Source: Sphaerobacter thermophilus DSM 20745
Lineage (GTDB): Bacteria > Chloroflexota > Chloroflexia > Thermomicrobiales > Thermomicrobiaceae
Length of the DNA: 64,000 bases
Assembly (NCBI RefSeq): GCF_000024985.1
Contig: NC_013524.1
Span: 372,001 to 436,000, forward strand
Direction of reading: 5' to 3'
Every line of letters begins with the position of its first letter. Positions within the stretch are counted from its first letter, which is position 1. The position numbers and the translations under genes were made by a program. The notes under the pieces were generated by a model. The model was not told the origin of the DNA, did not search any database, and saw only the letters and a program-made list of their open reading frames with translations. Positions 45,837 through 55,175 of this stretch are shown here, one piece after another.

Positions 45837-46829
45837 CTACGGCACCGGCGTCCGCTGCGCGGCTTCCTCCTGGCGGCGGCGGAAGGCTTCGGCCTCCTCG
45901 CGCGTCTCTTCGAGGAAGCGCAGGTACTCCCCGACATCGAAGGTCGCGTCGTGGTCGATCTGGTACTCGTACGTCCCGTTGTACACCGCTTCGCGGATCT
46001 CGATTAGTTCCTCGTCGGTGACGCGCGGGCCGAAGGTGACCCGGTCGCCCGGACGCAGCAGGATCGGGTTCTCGGCGAAGGCGGCGTTGCGCTGCTTCGG
46101 GTCGTAGATCGGGATCGTGCGCCCGAAGAGCTGGTAGCCGCCGGCCGACGCCACCGGGTAGATCGCCAGGCACGGCCCCGCGATGCCGACGGCACCTTCC
46201 GGGGTCCATGGCCGCGTCGGGTTGTACTTGGGCAACACGATGGCGTAGCGCCGGTCAAGCGGGTAGAGGAACGGCAGGCCCGGGAAGAAGCCGATGGCCG
46301 CGCTCCACCACTCGGTGGCCATCACGTACTCCATCAGCTCCTCGGCATCGCGCAGCCCGTTGTACATCGCCCCGTACTCCAGGTTGTTGCCGTTGATGAT
46401 GTTGGGGGCGTCCTTGCGGATGTGCTCGACGTAGCGGGCAATGTCGGCACGCGTCCACCGGTCGTTGAAGGCGATCGGCAGCGAGATGCGACGGCTCGGA
46501 ATCGTCAGCGTCTCGAACGGCGGGAGTTGCTCGTAGAGGTCCTCGACCGCCTGGATCAGGCGATCCGGCTTCAGCCGCGTGCTGTCGTAGTGGATCAGGA
46601 TGCTGCGGATCGCAGGCACCGTCTCGATCAGCCCGTCGAGCCCGTGGTCCTTGAGCGCCTGGTTCAGCCCCAGGACGCGGAAGCTCATCGTCAGGTCGAA
46701 CTCCATGTCGCCGAACTCGACGAGCATGAAGCGGTCACCGGCCTGGCGATAGACGATCTTCGGCCGTCCTTCCTTGGCCGGGACACTTGCCAGGATCACA
46801 CCGCTGGTCTGGCCGTCATGCTGAGCCAC
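45837..46829 (-). CDS. pxpB: 5-oxoprolinase subunit B-like (KipI/AHS1 family)
   Basis: The 330-aa protein contains the AHS1 core: FMLVEFGDMEFDLTMSFRVLGL, SILIHYDSTRLKP, IGFFPGLPFLYPLD and GAVGIAGPCLAIYPVASAGGYQLFGRT. It is about 90 residues longer than typical PxpB, with an extra N-terminal segment and a charged C-terminal helix. The GTG at 46829 has GGAAGGAGGGAG. It acts with PxpC as the ATP-using part of the lactam-opening enzyme. Confidence 0.87.
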   Translation of the reverse strand: MAQHDGQTSGVILASVPAKEGRPKIVYRQAGDRFMLVEFGDMEFDLTMSFRVLGLNQALKDHGLDGLIETVPAIRSILIHYDSTRLKPDRLIQAVEDLYEQLPPFETLTIPSRRISLPIAFNDRWTRADIARYVEHIRKDAPNIINGNNLEYGAMYNGLRDAEELMEYVMATEWWSAAIGFFPGLPFLYPLDRRYAIVLPKYNPTRPWTPEGAVGIAGPCLAIYPVASAGGYQLFGRTIPIYDPKQRNAAFAENPILLRPGDRVTFGPRVTDEELIEIREAVYNGTYEYQIDHDATFDVGEYLRFLEETREEAEAFRRRQEEAAQRTPVP

Positions 46830-46868
46830 GGCTCCCTCCTTCCGGCTTCACCGGTCGTGCGTGCCTGC

Positions 46869-47108
46869 CTAGTCGCCCAGCACCAGCAGGTCCTGGCCGA
46901 CGCGGATCGGCTCCTCGTTCTCCACGAGGAATCGGAGCACGACGCCGCCGCTCTCCGCCTTGATCTCGTGGAAGGACTTCATCACGCCCACGAGCCCAAT
47001 CGTCGTCCCGGCCTCGATGCGGTCGCCTTCCTTTACATACGACTCCGGGTTCGGCCGCCGGTAGAAGACCCCCGGCAGGGGGGACTTGATGGTGCGCTCT
47101 TGCGCCAC
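46869..47108 (-). CDS. Small biotin carboxyl carrier protein
   Basis: The 79-aa protein is only a biotinyl domain. The lysine to be biotinylated is in GVMKSFHEIKA, where the usual AMKM is VMKS. The fold continues with a beta strand VVLRFLVENEEPIRVGQ. It starts at GTG 47108 behind GGAAGGGAG. A separate biotin carboxylase is divergent at 51370 and could charge it. It lies between the molybdenum subunit gene and pxpB in the same operon. Confidence 0.85.
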   Translation of the reverse strand: MAQERTIKSPLPGVFYRRPNPESYVKEGDRIEAGTTIGLVGVMKSFHEIKAESGGVVLRFLVENEEPIRVGQDLLVLGD

Positions 47109-47204
47109 GCAGGTCTCCCTTCCTGTTCTGGTGCTGGCCGGCGGGTGGACCCGCCGGCCAGCGATACGATCGGCCGCTCGTAGGAGCGGGGTCCGATTCG
47201 CCTC

Positions 47205-49562
47205 TCAATCGGTGATCGTACCAATCGCCCGCAGGATGCGCTCGGGCGAAAGCGGCAACTCCTCGACCTTCGGGTTGAACGGGGTCAGCGCGTCGATCAC
47301 CGCCCCGGCCACCGCAGCCGGGGAGGCCATCAGGCCGCCTTCGCCCATACCCTTGATGCCCTGCACCGTCACCGGCGAGGGCGTCTCCAGGTGCTCGACC
47401 TGGATCGGCGGAACCTCGGTCGCGGTCGGCAGCAGGTAGTCCATGAAGGTGCCGGTCAGCAGTTGACCCTGGTCGTCGTAGACCAGGTGCTCGTAGAGCG
47501 TGCCACCGATCCCCTGCGCCACCGCACCGTGGATCTGCCCGTCGACGATCATCGGGTTGAGGATCGTACCGCAGTCCTCGACCGACACGACCCGATCGAG
47601 GCGCACCTGCCCCGTCTCGGGATCGACCTCGGCCACGACGACGATACAACCGTTGGAGTAGGTCGCCTTGGGATCGTAGAAGCGCGTGGCGGTCAGGGTG
47701 GGATCCTCACCCTCGGCCCGGACGCTGTTGACGAAGTAGGACGACACCGCGACCTCGGCCAGGGTGACCGAGCGGTCGGGCGCCCCCTGCACCGACACCT
47801 TGCCGTCAGCGAGTACCAGATCCGCCGGGTCGGCTTCGAGCATCCGGCCCGCGATCTTCAGGATCTTCTCGCGCACCTCCTGCGCGGCCAGTGTGACCGC
47901 GCCGCCGCCGATGACGGCGCTGCGCGAGGCATAGGTCCCCATACCCCAGGGGGTCGAGGCCGTATCGCCGAAGACCACGGTGACATCGGCCAGGTCAACC
48001 CCGAGGATGTCGGCAGCGACCTGCGCCAGCGTCGTCTCGTGCCCCTGCCCGTGGCTGTGCGTCGTCACCGCCACCGTCACCTTGCCGCTGGGCTCGATGC
48101 TGACCCGGGCGTTGTCGTGAGACGGGAAGGGGAAGCCGACCTGCAGGGCGATCTCCGAGCCCCAGGCCGTCGGCTCCACGTACGGGCTGATGCCGATGCC
48201 CAGGTAGCGCCCCTGCGCGCGCAGCTCCTCCTGCCGCGCTCGCAGCTCGTCGTAGCCAACGGCTTGCAGCGCCATGTCCAGAGACTTGACGTAACTCCCG
48301 CTATCGTAGACCTGACCGGTGCAGGTCGTGTAGGGGAGTTCATCCTCATGGATCATATTCTTGCGGCGGAACTCGACCGGGTCCATGCCCAGCTCGCGGG
48401 CGATCTCGTTGAAGAACAGCTCGCGAGCGGTGTGGCCGGCGGTCCAGCCGACGGCCCGGAAGGCACCGACCGGGGTCTTATTGGTCACGACCGCCACCAC
48501 GCGCCCCTCGTAGTGCGCCACGCGATAGAGCCCGGGCATCATGAGCGCCGACGCCTGCGGCTCAACCAGCGCGCTGGCGGTGTTGAACGAGTAGCCGCCG
48601 CCGTCGCCGATGCAGGTCGCGCGGAGGCCGAGCAGCGTGCCGTCGTTCTTGACCGCGGCCTCCAGCTCGATGATCTGCTCCTTGCCGTGCGTGGCGGACA
48701 TCAGGTTCTCGCGCCGGTCTTCGATCCACTTCACCGGGCGCTGGAGGTGCCGCGCCAGGAAGGCGACGACGACTTCCTCCGGGTACATGGTCATCTTCTG
48801 GCCGAAGCCGCCGCCGACCTCCGGCGTGATGACCCGGATCTTCTGCTCTGGGATGCCGAGGAAGCCGGCGAGCGAGAGGCGCAGCATGTGCGGCATCTGG
48901 GATGAGGACCAGAAGGTCAGTTCCCCGAGCCCGCGGTCGTACTGCCCGATGCAGCCGCGCGTCTCCATCGGTGACGCCATGAAGCGGTTGGTGTGCAGCC
49001 GCTTCTTGAAGACCCGGTCGGCCTGCTGGAAGGCGCTGTCCGGGTCCCCAAAGCGGTAGGTCTGGTCGTAGACGACGTTGCTGCCCAGGTCCTCGAAGAG
49101 GAGCGGCGCACCCTCCGCCATGGCGGCCTCGGCGTCGGTCACGGCCGGCAGCGGCTCGTAGTCGACCTGCACCAGCTCGGCCGCGTCCTCCGCCAGGTAG
49201 CGGTCCTCGGCAATCACCACCGCGACCGGCTCCCCGACGAAGCGCACCTTGTCGCTCGCCAGGATCGTCTGCGGGGTCTTCTTCAGGCCGTCCAGGGCGA
49301 TCGGGTCCTGCAGCGGCGGGACCGAGGCCACGTCGGCGTGCGTGATCACCGCGATCACACCCGGCGCCGCAAGCGCCGCGCTCGCGTCGATCCCCTTGAT
49401 GCGGGCGTGGCCGTACGGCGAGCGGACGAAGGCGGCGTGGACCATCCGGGGCAGCGTGAGGTCGGCGACATAGCGCGCGTCGCCGGTGAGGAAGCGGGGG
49501 TCTTCCACCCGCTTGACGCGGGCGCCGATCCATTTCCCTCGCGGGGTCGCTATCTGTACCAT
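47205..49562 (-). CDS. Xanthine-dehydrogenase-family molybdenum subunit, unknown substrate
   Basis: The 785-aa protein has the family domains: an N-terminal domain from RVKRVEDPRFLTGDARYV and molybdopterin-binding parts with GGGFGQKMTMYPEE and the C-terminal catalytic Glu in GMGEGG. The active-site loop reads AFRAVGW at 367-373. It lacks the AYRCSFR of CO dehydrogenase form I and the AYRGAGR of form II, and is not the AFRGFG of xanthine dehydrogenase. It therefore hydroxylates some other substrate at a ring or CH position. The location with Pxp-like genes suggests an N-heterocycle or lactam precursor. That suggestion is inference. Confidence 0.88.
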   Translation of the reverse strand: MVQIATPRGKWIGARVKRVEDPRFLTGDARYVADLTLPRMVHAAFVRSPYGHARIKGIDASAALAAPGVIAVITHADVASVPPLQDPIALDGLKKTPQTILASDKVRFVGEPVAVVIAEDRYLAEDAAELVQVDYEPLPAVTDAEAAMAEGAPLLFEDLGSNVVYDQTYRFGDPDSAFQQADRVFKKRLHTNRFMASPMETRGCIGQYDRGLGELTFWSSSQMPHMLRLSLAGFLGIPEQKIRVITPEVGGGFGQKMTMYPEEVVVAFLARHLQRPVKWIEDRRENLMSATHGKEQIIELEAAVKNDGTLLGLRATCIGDGGGYSFNTASALVEPQASALMMPGLYRVAHYEGRVVAVVTNKTPVGAFRAVGWTAGHTARELFFNEIARELGMDPVEFRRKNMIHEDELPYTTCTGQVYDSGSYVKSLDMALQAVGYDELRARQEELRAQGRYLGIGISPYVEPTAWGSEIALQVGFPFPSHDNARVSIEPSGKVTVAVTTHSHGQGHETTLAQVAADILGVDLADVTVVFGDTASTPWGMGTYASRSAVIGGGAVTLAAQEVREKILKIAGRMLEADPADLVLADGKVSVQGAPDRSVTLAEVAVSSYFVNSVRAEGEDPTLTATRFYDPKATYSNGCIVVVAEVDPETGQVRLDRVVSVEDCGTILNPMIVDGQIHGAVAQGIGGTLYEHLVYDDQGQLLTGTFMDYLLPTATEVPPIQVEHLETPSPVTVQGIKGMGEGGLMASPAAVAGAVIDALTPFNPKVEELPLSPERILRAIGTITD

Positions 49563-49580
49563 CGTCGACAGCCTCCCGTC

Positions 49581-50048
49581 CTACTCCGCCGAGCCGGCGA
49601 CCGACTTGACCGCCGCCACGATCCCCTGATAGCCGGTGCAACGGCAGATGTTGCCGGAGAGCCCCTCGCGGATCTCGTCCTCGGTCGGGTTCGGGTTCTC
49701 CTGGAGGAGCGCGTAGGAGGACATCAGGAAGCCCGGCGTGCAGAACCCGCACTGCAGCGCGTGGTTCTCCCAGAATGCCTGCTGCAGCTTGTGGAATTGC
49801 CCGTTCTGCGCCAGGCCCTCGACCGTCATGATCTCGGCGCCGTCCGCCTGGACAGCGAAGATCAGGCAGGAGCGCACAGCCTCGCCGTTGAGCAGGACGG
49901 TGCAGGCGCCACACACGCCGTGCTCACAGCCCAGCTTGGTGCCGGTCAGTTCGGCATCCTCGCGGATGAAATCGGCCAGTGTTTTTCGGGGCTCGACCTC
50001 GGCCTCCACGCGAACCCCGTTGATGGTCAGCGCGATCGCGCGCTTCAT
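49581..50048 (-). CDS. Molybdenum hydroxylase iron-sulfur subunit
   Basis: The 155-aa protein has two [2Fe-2S] sites: CEHGVCGAC with a later Cys in RSCLIF, and CGFC with CRC. It starts at the ATG at 50048; conserved sequence begins there (MKRAIALTINGVRVEAEV). It links the molybdenum subunit to the FAD subunit. It is closely similar in pattern to CoxS of the first cluster but lacks its long C-terminal tail. Confidence 0.92.
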   Translation of the reverse strand: MKRAIALTINGVRVEAEVEPRKTLADFIREDAELTGTKLGCEHGVCGACTVLLNGEAVRSCLIFAVQADGAEIMTVEGLAQNGQFHKLQQAFWENHALQCGFCTPGFLMSSYALLQENPNPTEDEIREGLSGNICRCTGYQGIVAAVKSVAGSAE

Positions 50049-50079
50049 GGCAGTGGCCCCCTTCTCGTCTCGTTGCCCA

Positions 50080-50958
50080 CTAACCGCTCGCCTGCGCGCG
50101 CTCGCGCGCCTCGCGCAGGGCCCGTCCCACGAGCACCCCGGCAACATGGCGCCGGTACGCCGCAGAGGCATGCACGTCGGACGGCGGATCGACCAGCGCC
50201 GCACGCGCGGCCTCGGACGCCGCTGCGATCCGGTCGTCGTCCGGTCGCTCGCCGCGCAGCACCTGCTCGGCCTCCGGCACCCGGACCGGCCGATCGGCCA
50301 CGCCGAACAGCGCGACCCGCGCGTCACTCGCGGCGCCCTGGTCATCGAGCGTCAGCGTCGCCACCGCGCCTGCCAGCGCAAAGTCACCGAAGCGCCGGGC
50401 GACCTCCACGATCGACCACCCAGTGCGCGGCGACAACGAGGGGAAGCGCACCTCCTTCAGCACCTCATCGGGCGACAGATCGACCGTCAGGTAGGAGACG
50501 AAGAAGTCATCGGCCGCGACGACCCGCTCCCCGCTCGACCCGGTGACGACCATCTCCGCGTCCAGCGCGACCGCGACCGCCGGCAACTCGGCCGCCGGGT
50601 CGGCGTGCGCCAGCGACCCGACCACCGTGCCCCGATTCCGCACTGCGGGGTGCCCGATCAGCCGGATCGCCGCGCCGATCAGCGGCTGGCGTTCGGCCAC
50701 GTCGGACGACCGTTCGACCGCACGCTGGCGCGCGAGCGCGCCGATCGTCACGTGGCCGTTCTCGGCCCGCACGTAGTCCAGCTCCGTGATCCGGTTCAGG
50801 TCCACCAGAGCGGCGGGCCGCGCGAGGCGCAGGTTCATCATCGGCACGAGGCTCTGGCCCCCGGCGAGCACCTTCGCCTCGCCCCCGTGCTGCGCCAGAA
50901 GCGCCACCGCCTCATCGAGCGTGGTGGGCACGAAGTACTCAAAACTGGGTGGTTTCAC
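50080..50958 (-). CDS. Molybdenum hydroxylase FAD-binding subunit
   Basis: The 292-aa protein has the FAD motifs VLAGGQSLVPMMNLRLARP and TVVGSLAHADPAAELPAVA. It has no insert for an extra [4Fe-4S] cluster, which argues against a 4-hydroxybenzoyl-CoA reductase. I place the start at the GTG at 50958 because GGAGGT lies 6 nt before it and it fits the family start. The order FAD, FeS, Mo is the same as in the CO dehydrogenase operon. Confidence 0.9.
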   Translation of the reverse strand: MKPPSFEYFVPTTLDEAVALLAQHGGEAKVLAGGQSLVPMMNLRLARPAALVDLNRITELDYVRAENGHVTIGALARQRAVERSSDVAERQPLIGAAIRLIGHPAVRNRGTVVGSLAHADPAAELPAVAVALDAEMVVTGSSGERVVAADDFFVSYLTVDLSPDEVLKEVRFPSLSPRTGWSIVEVARRFGDFALAGAVATLTLDDQGAASDARVALFGVADRPVRVPEAEQVLRGERPDDDRIAAASEAARAALVDPPSDVHASAAYRRHVAGVLVGRALREARERAQASG

Positions 50959-51369
50959 CGGTAAACCTCCCTCCGCCGGTACTATGCCGGCCATCCCCTC
51001 CCCGCGCGGACACCGCCGCGGGGTCCCATGCCCGGCCCGGGCGGCCAGGCGTACTCGATGAGGATTGACTTCTATGAACCCTTCCGTGGTTCGAAGGGCC
51101 GTCCCACTTAGCAAGTGGCGCCACCCCGTAGTGGCTCTGAGACCGTGGGTAGCGCCGGATGATCGGTGAAGCACGCTAGCGTCGTCAAGATATGCGTACA
51201 GTAGGGTCAATGGCGGACTCTGTCAAGTACATTGGCCTGCGGTTTCGTGCCGGAATTGGCCGGGTCGCGCCACCACACGGCACCGGGAGTTGATAAGATG
51301 CATCCCGCGCTGAGCCCGTGGGCCGCTCAGCGCCGCCCCGTGGTGTACGATGCGAGGAAGCGAGACGTC
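50959..51369. other. Divergent promoter region between hydroxylase operon and biotin carboxylase
   Basis: No gene is seen in 410 bp. A good promoter candidate on the minus strand is listed separately. No comparable plus-strand promoter was recognised for the biotin carboxylase, although the region must supply one. Confidence 0.45.
51198..51226 (-). promoter_or_regulatory. Promoter candidate for the molybdenum hydroxylase-Pxp operon
   Basis: On the minus strand the -35 box is TTGACA (51221-51226), the spacer is 17 nt and the -10 box is TACTGT (51198-51203). This is a near-consensus sigma-70-type arrangement. It would give a leader of about 230 nt before the GTG at 50958. Confidence 0.5.
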
Positions 51370-52701
<1,332 letters not shown>

Positions 52702-52747
52702 CGCGGCGACGCCCGAAGGCATCACACTCGCCCCCAGCAAAGAAACG

Positions 52748-52773
52748 CCCCTCTCCCAACGTTGGGAGAGGGG
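52748..52773. terminator. Perfect 26-bp palindrome between convergent genes
   Basis: CCCCTCTCCCAAC followed by its exact complement GTTGGGAGAGGGG forms a 13-bp stem without a loop base to spare. It lies 47 bp past the biotin carboxylase stop and 25 bp from the MetE-like stop on the other strand. The same palindrome is part of the element at 29676-29819, so it is a mobile-like repeat that may serve as a terminator. Confidence 0.55.
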
Positions 52774-52797
52774 CCGGGGGTGAGGGCCATTCCCCGA

Positions 52798-53889
52798 TCA
52801 GGAGTCGCCCCACATCTCGCGTGCCGTCTCGGCCACTAGCCGCAGCTTCGCCTCCTGGTCCATCGGCGTGACCAGGTTCCCCTCTTCGGTCGAGGCAAAG
52901 CCGCACTGCGTGCTCAGCGCCAGCCGCTCCATGGGCACGTAGCGCGACGCCTCCTCGATGCGCCGCTTCAGCAGGTCCTTCGACTCCAGCTCCGGCTTTT
53001 TGCTCGTCACCAGCCCCAGCACCACCACGCGGTCCTCCGGCACGTGCTGGAGCGGCTCGAAGCTGCCCGAGCGCGCATCGTCGTACTCCAGCAGGAAGCG
53101 ATGGAAGCGGGTCCGCTCGAACACTCGCGCCACCGGCTCGTAACCGCCGCTGGCGTAGTACCGGCTCTGGTTGTTGCCGCGGCAGAGGTGCAGCCCGAAC
53201 ACCACCCCGGGGTGATCCCCGATCACCGCGTTGTCCAGCTCGATACACTGGTCCAGCAGCCGGTCCGGGTCGTTGCCCCGCTGCCGGTACCCCTCGCGGA
53301 TCTCCGGGTCGATCAGCGCCGCATACTGCGGCGCATCCACCTGGATGTAGGTGCAGCCCAGCCGCACCAGCTCCGCTACCTCTTGCCGCAGAATGTCCAC
53401 CACATCCGCGAGATAGGCGTCGATGGTCGGGTAGGCCCCCTTCGACTTCTCCGGGTCGTAGTACGCGGCTGCCTGCTGCGCGCTGATGAGCGTCACCTTC
53501 GCCTGCCGGTCGGTCCGGCCGCGAAGGTAGATGAACTCCTCGGCCGCCATCGGCCGGCGACGCTTCAGCCGGTCCACCACGACCGGGCGCCGCACCACGT
53601 GCTCGCGGCCCTCATCGTCGCGGAACGGCATCGCCCAGCCGCCGAACTTGTCGAACCCCTCGACCGAGTCGACCAGGTGCCCGTAGAAGGCATAGCGCCG
53701 GAACTCGCCGTCGGTGATGACGTCCAGCCCGACCCCCTCCTGCAGGGCGATCGCGCCATCGACCGCCCGGTCCTCGATCCGCTTGAACTCCGCCGGGCTC
53801 AACTCGCCAGCCTCATGCCGGCGCCGGGCTTCCTTTAGATATTCCGGCCGGAGCAGGCTCCCGACCACGTCACTCCGCCACGACCGCAT
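52798..53889 (-). CDS. MetE-like (cobalamin-independent methionine synthase family) single-domain methyltransferase
   Basis: The 363-aa protein resembles the C-terminal catalytic half of MetE: WRSDVVGSLLRPEYL, VGLDVITDGEFRRYAFYG, VDAPQYAALID, and putative zinc ligands His and Cys in GLHLCRGN and Cys in STQCGF. Single-domain relatives transfer methyl groups from donors other than methyltetrahydropteroyl-triglutamate or cleave C-S or C-P substrates. It starts at the ATG at 53889 with GGGAGGT. It could take part in methyl-group handling, but a link to the O-demethylase island is not supported by position. Confidence 0.82.
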   Translation of the reverse strand: MRSWRSDVVGSLLRPEYLKEARRRHEAGELSPAEFKRIEDRAVDGAIALQEGVGLDVITDGEFRRYAFYGHLVDSVEGFDKFGGWAMPFRDDEGREHVVRRPVVVDRLKRRRPMAAEEFIYLRGRTDRQAKVTLISAQQAAAYYDPEKSKGAYPTIDAYLADVVDILRQEVAELVRLGCTYIQVDAPQYAALIDPEIREGYRQRGNDPDRLLDQCIELDNAVIGDHPGVVFGLHLCRGNNQSRYYASGGYEPVARVFERTRFHRFLLEYDDARSGSFEPLQHVPEDRVVVLGLVTSKKPELESKDLLKRRIEEASRYVPMERLALSTQCGFASTEEGNLVTPMDQEAKLRLVAETAREMWGDS

Positions 53890-53988
53890 CACCGACCTCC
53901 CTGGTAGTCCCCTATTTCACGCGGCGCATTGTACCACCGGCTTATTCGCTGCCCGGAACGAATCCGGCTCCGCGCCCCGTCCGTCCGA

Positions 53989-54669
53989 TCACTCCCGGTC
54001 CACCACCGCGTAGGCCCGCACCGGCACGGCGGAGCCACCCCGGAACGGGAGCGGAGCCGCAAAGAAGCGGAAGCCGCTCGGCGGCAGGTGCTCAAGCCCG
54101 CGCAGGTTCTCAATGATCGGGATCCCCGCCCGGAGGAGCGCCGAATGGACCGGTCGCGTCCGATCCTCGACATCGTCGATGTTCCAGGTGTCGATGCCGA
54201 CCAGGACGACACCCGCTGCGACCAGCACCTCGGCGGCCGCTGCCGTCACGTACGGGTTCGGGTCCAGGTAGTGCTCCTGACCCCAGCGCGCCGCCCATCC
54301 AGTGTGGATCAGTAGCGCGCGACCCGTCAGATCCAGGCCGTCCAGGTCCGCGACATCGATCGCCCGCTGCCCCACCGCCACACGCTCCGCGCGGTCGAGG
54401 ACGAGGCTCGGCAGGTCGACCAGGCGCTCGAGCGGGAGCGTGGCGAGGTCGGCCCCGTCGGCGTACCGATGGAACGGAGCGTCCAGGTAGGTTCCGCTGT
54501 TGCCGATCAGCGAGTAGCGATGGATCACGAACTCGGTGCCGCCTGCGTAGTGCGCACGCGACGCCTCCCGCGACAGATGTTCGGCGATCTCCGGCGCCGG
54601 CAGCCCCGGGAACATCGGGATCGCCGCATCGATGGGATGACTGAGGTCGACCACCCTCCGCGGACTCAT
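53989..54669 (-). CDS. Cyclase-family metal-dependent hydrolase (kynurenine-formamidase-like)
   Basis: The 226-aa protein has the start VVDLSHPIDAAIPMFPGLP and the core GNSGTYLDAPFHRYADGADL. The usual metal motif HxGTHxDxPxH is changed: the first His is Asn and the second is Tyr, while Asp and the last His remain. It ends with ENLRGLEHLPPSGFRFFAAPLPF, as usual for the family. Members hydrolyse formamides or cyclic amides and isatin. The ATG at 54669 has GAAGGAGGGGG. It is 99 bp upstream of the MetE-like gene on the same strand. Confidence 0.8.
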   Translation of the reverse strand: MSPRRVVDLSHPIDAAIPMFPGLPAPEIAEHLSREASRAHYAGGTEFVIHRYSLIGNSGTYLDAPFHRYADGADLATLPLERLVDLPSLVLDRAERVAVGQRAIDVADLDGLDLTGRALLIHTGWAARWGQEHYLDPNPYVTAAAAEVLVAAGVVLVGIDTWNIDDVEDRTRPVHSALLRAGIPIIENLRGLEHLPPSGFRFFAAPLPFRGGSAVPVRAYAVVDRE

Positions 54670-55175
54670 CGCCCCCTCCTTCACTCATCGCGCCTGTTAC
54701 CGCCGGGACGCGCCCCTCACATCACCGCACTCTCCACCGGCCTCTGGCATTGTTCCGCCGGAGCACGTTCCCGACCGCATTCCCGATCACCCTGGTCGTC
54801 CTCAACCGCGCGCAGCGCATCGTACCACCTGCACGCCGCAGCACCACCCGTGCCGATGTGATGCGTAACGCACGCTACCCCATCCGGTGTGACGCGCCAC
54901 GAGCAGTCACAGGCACGACCGCCAGGCACATCCCGCAGTTCCAGCACAGGGTGGGGCAATTCGCAGCGCAGATGATGACATAACGAGTCCGACTTGCACG
55001 CTCAGCAAGGTCGCCATTAGACTGTATCCACTCCAACGCGGTCAAAGCGAGGCGGAGTGGGCGTGATAGGGGCCCACTTCTTGGCTCGACTGGCTTACCT
55101 GTCGATCCCGCACCTGAGGCAATCGCCACCATGCTGTATCGGTGATGCGGGCGTACGAGGGGGAGGGGGATAGCA
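54670..55175. other. Divergent intergenic region upstream of dikinase cluster
   Basis: About 500 bp without a supported gene. A plus-strand promoter candidate lies at 54994-55023. Nothing else is recognised. Confidence 0.45.
54994..55023 (+). promoter_or_regulatory. Promoter candidate for the split-dikinase cluster
   Basis: TTGCAC (54994-54999), an 18-nt spacer and TAGACT (55018-55023) make a plausible sigma-70-type promoter 150 bp before the first dikinase gene. Confidence 0.4.

Noticed and set aside
47205-49562. Form I or II CO dehydrogenase identity for the second large subunit
   Set aside because: The loop is AFRAVGW, lacking the form I cysteine motif and the form II AYRGAGR.
47205-50958. 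4-hydroxybenzoyl-CoA reductase identity for the second molybdenum hydroxylase
   Set aside because: The FAD subunit is 292 aa and has no insert for the extra [4Fe-4S] cluster, and the active-site loop does not fit.
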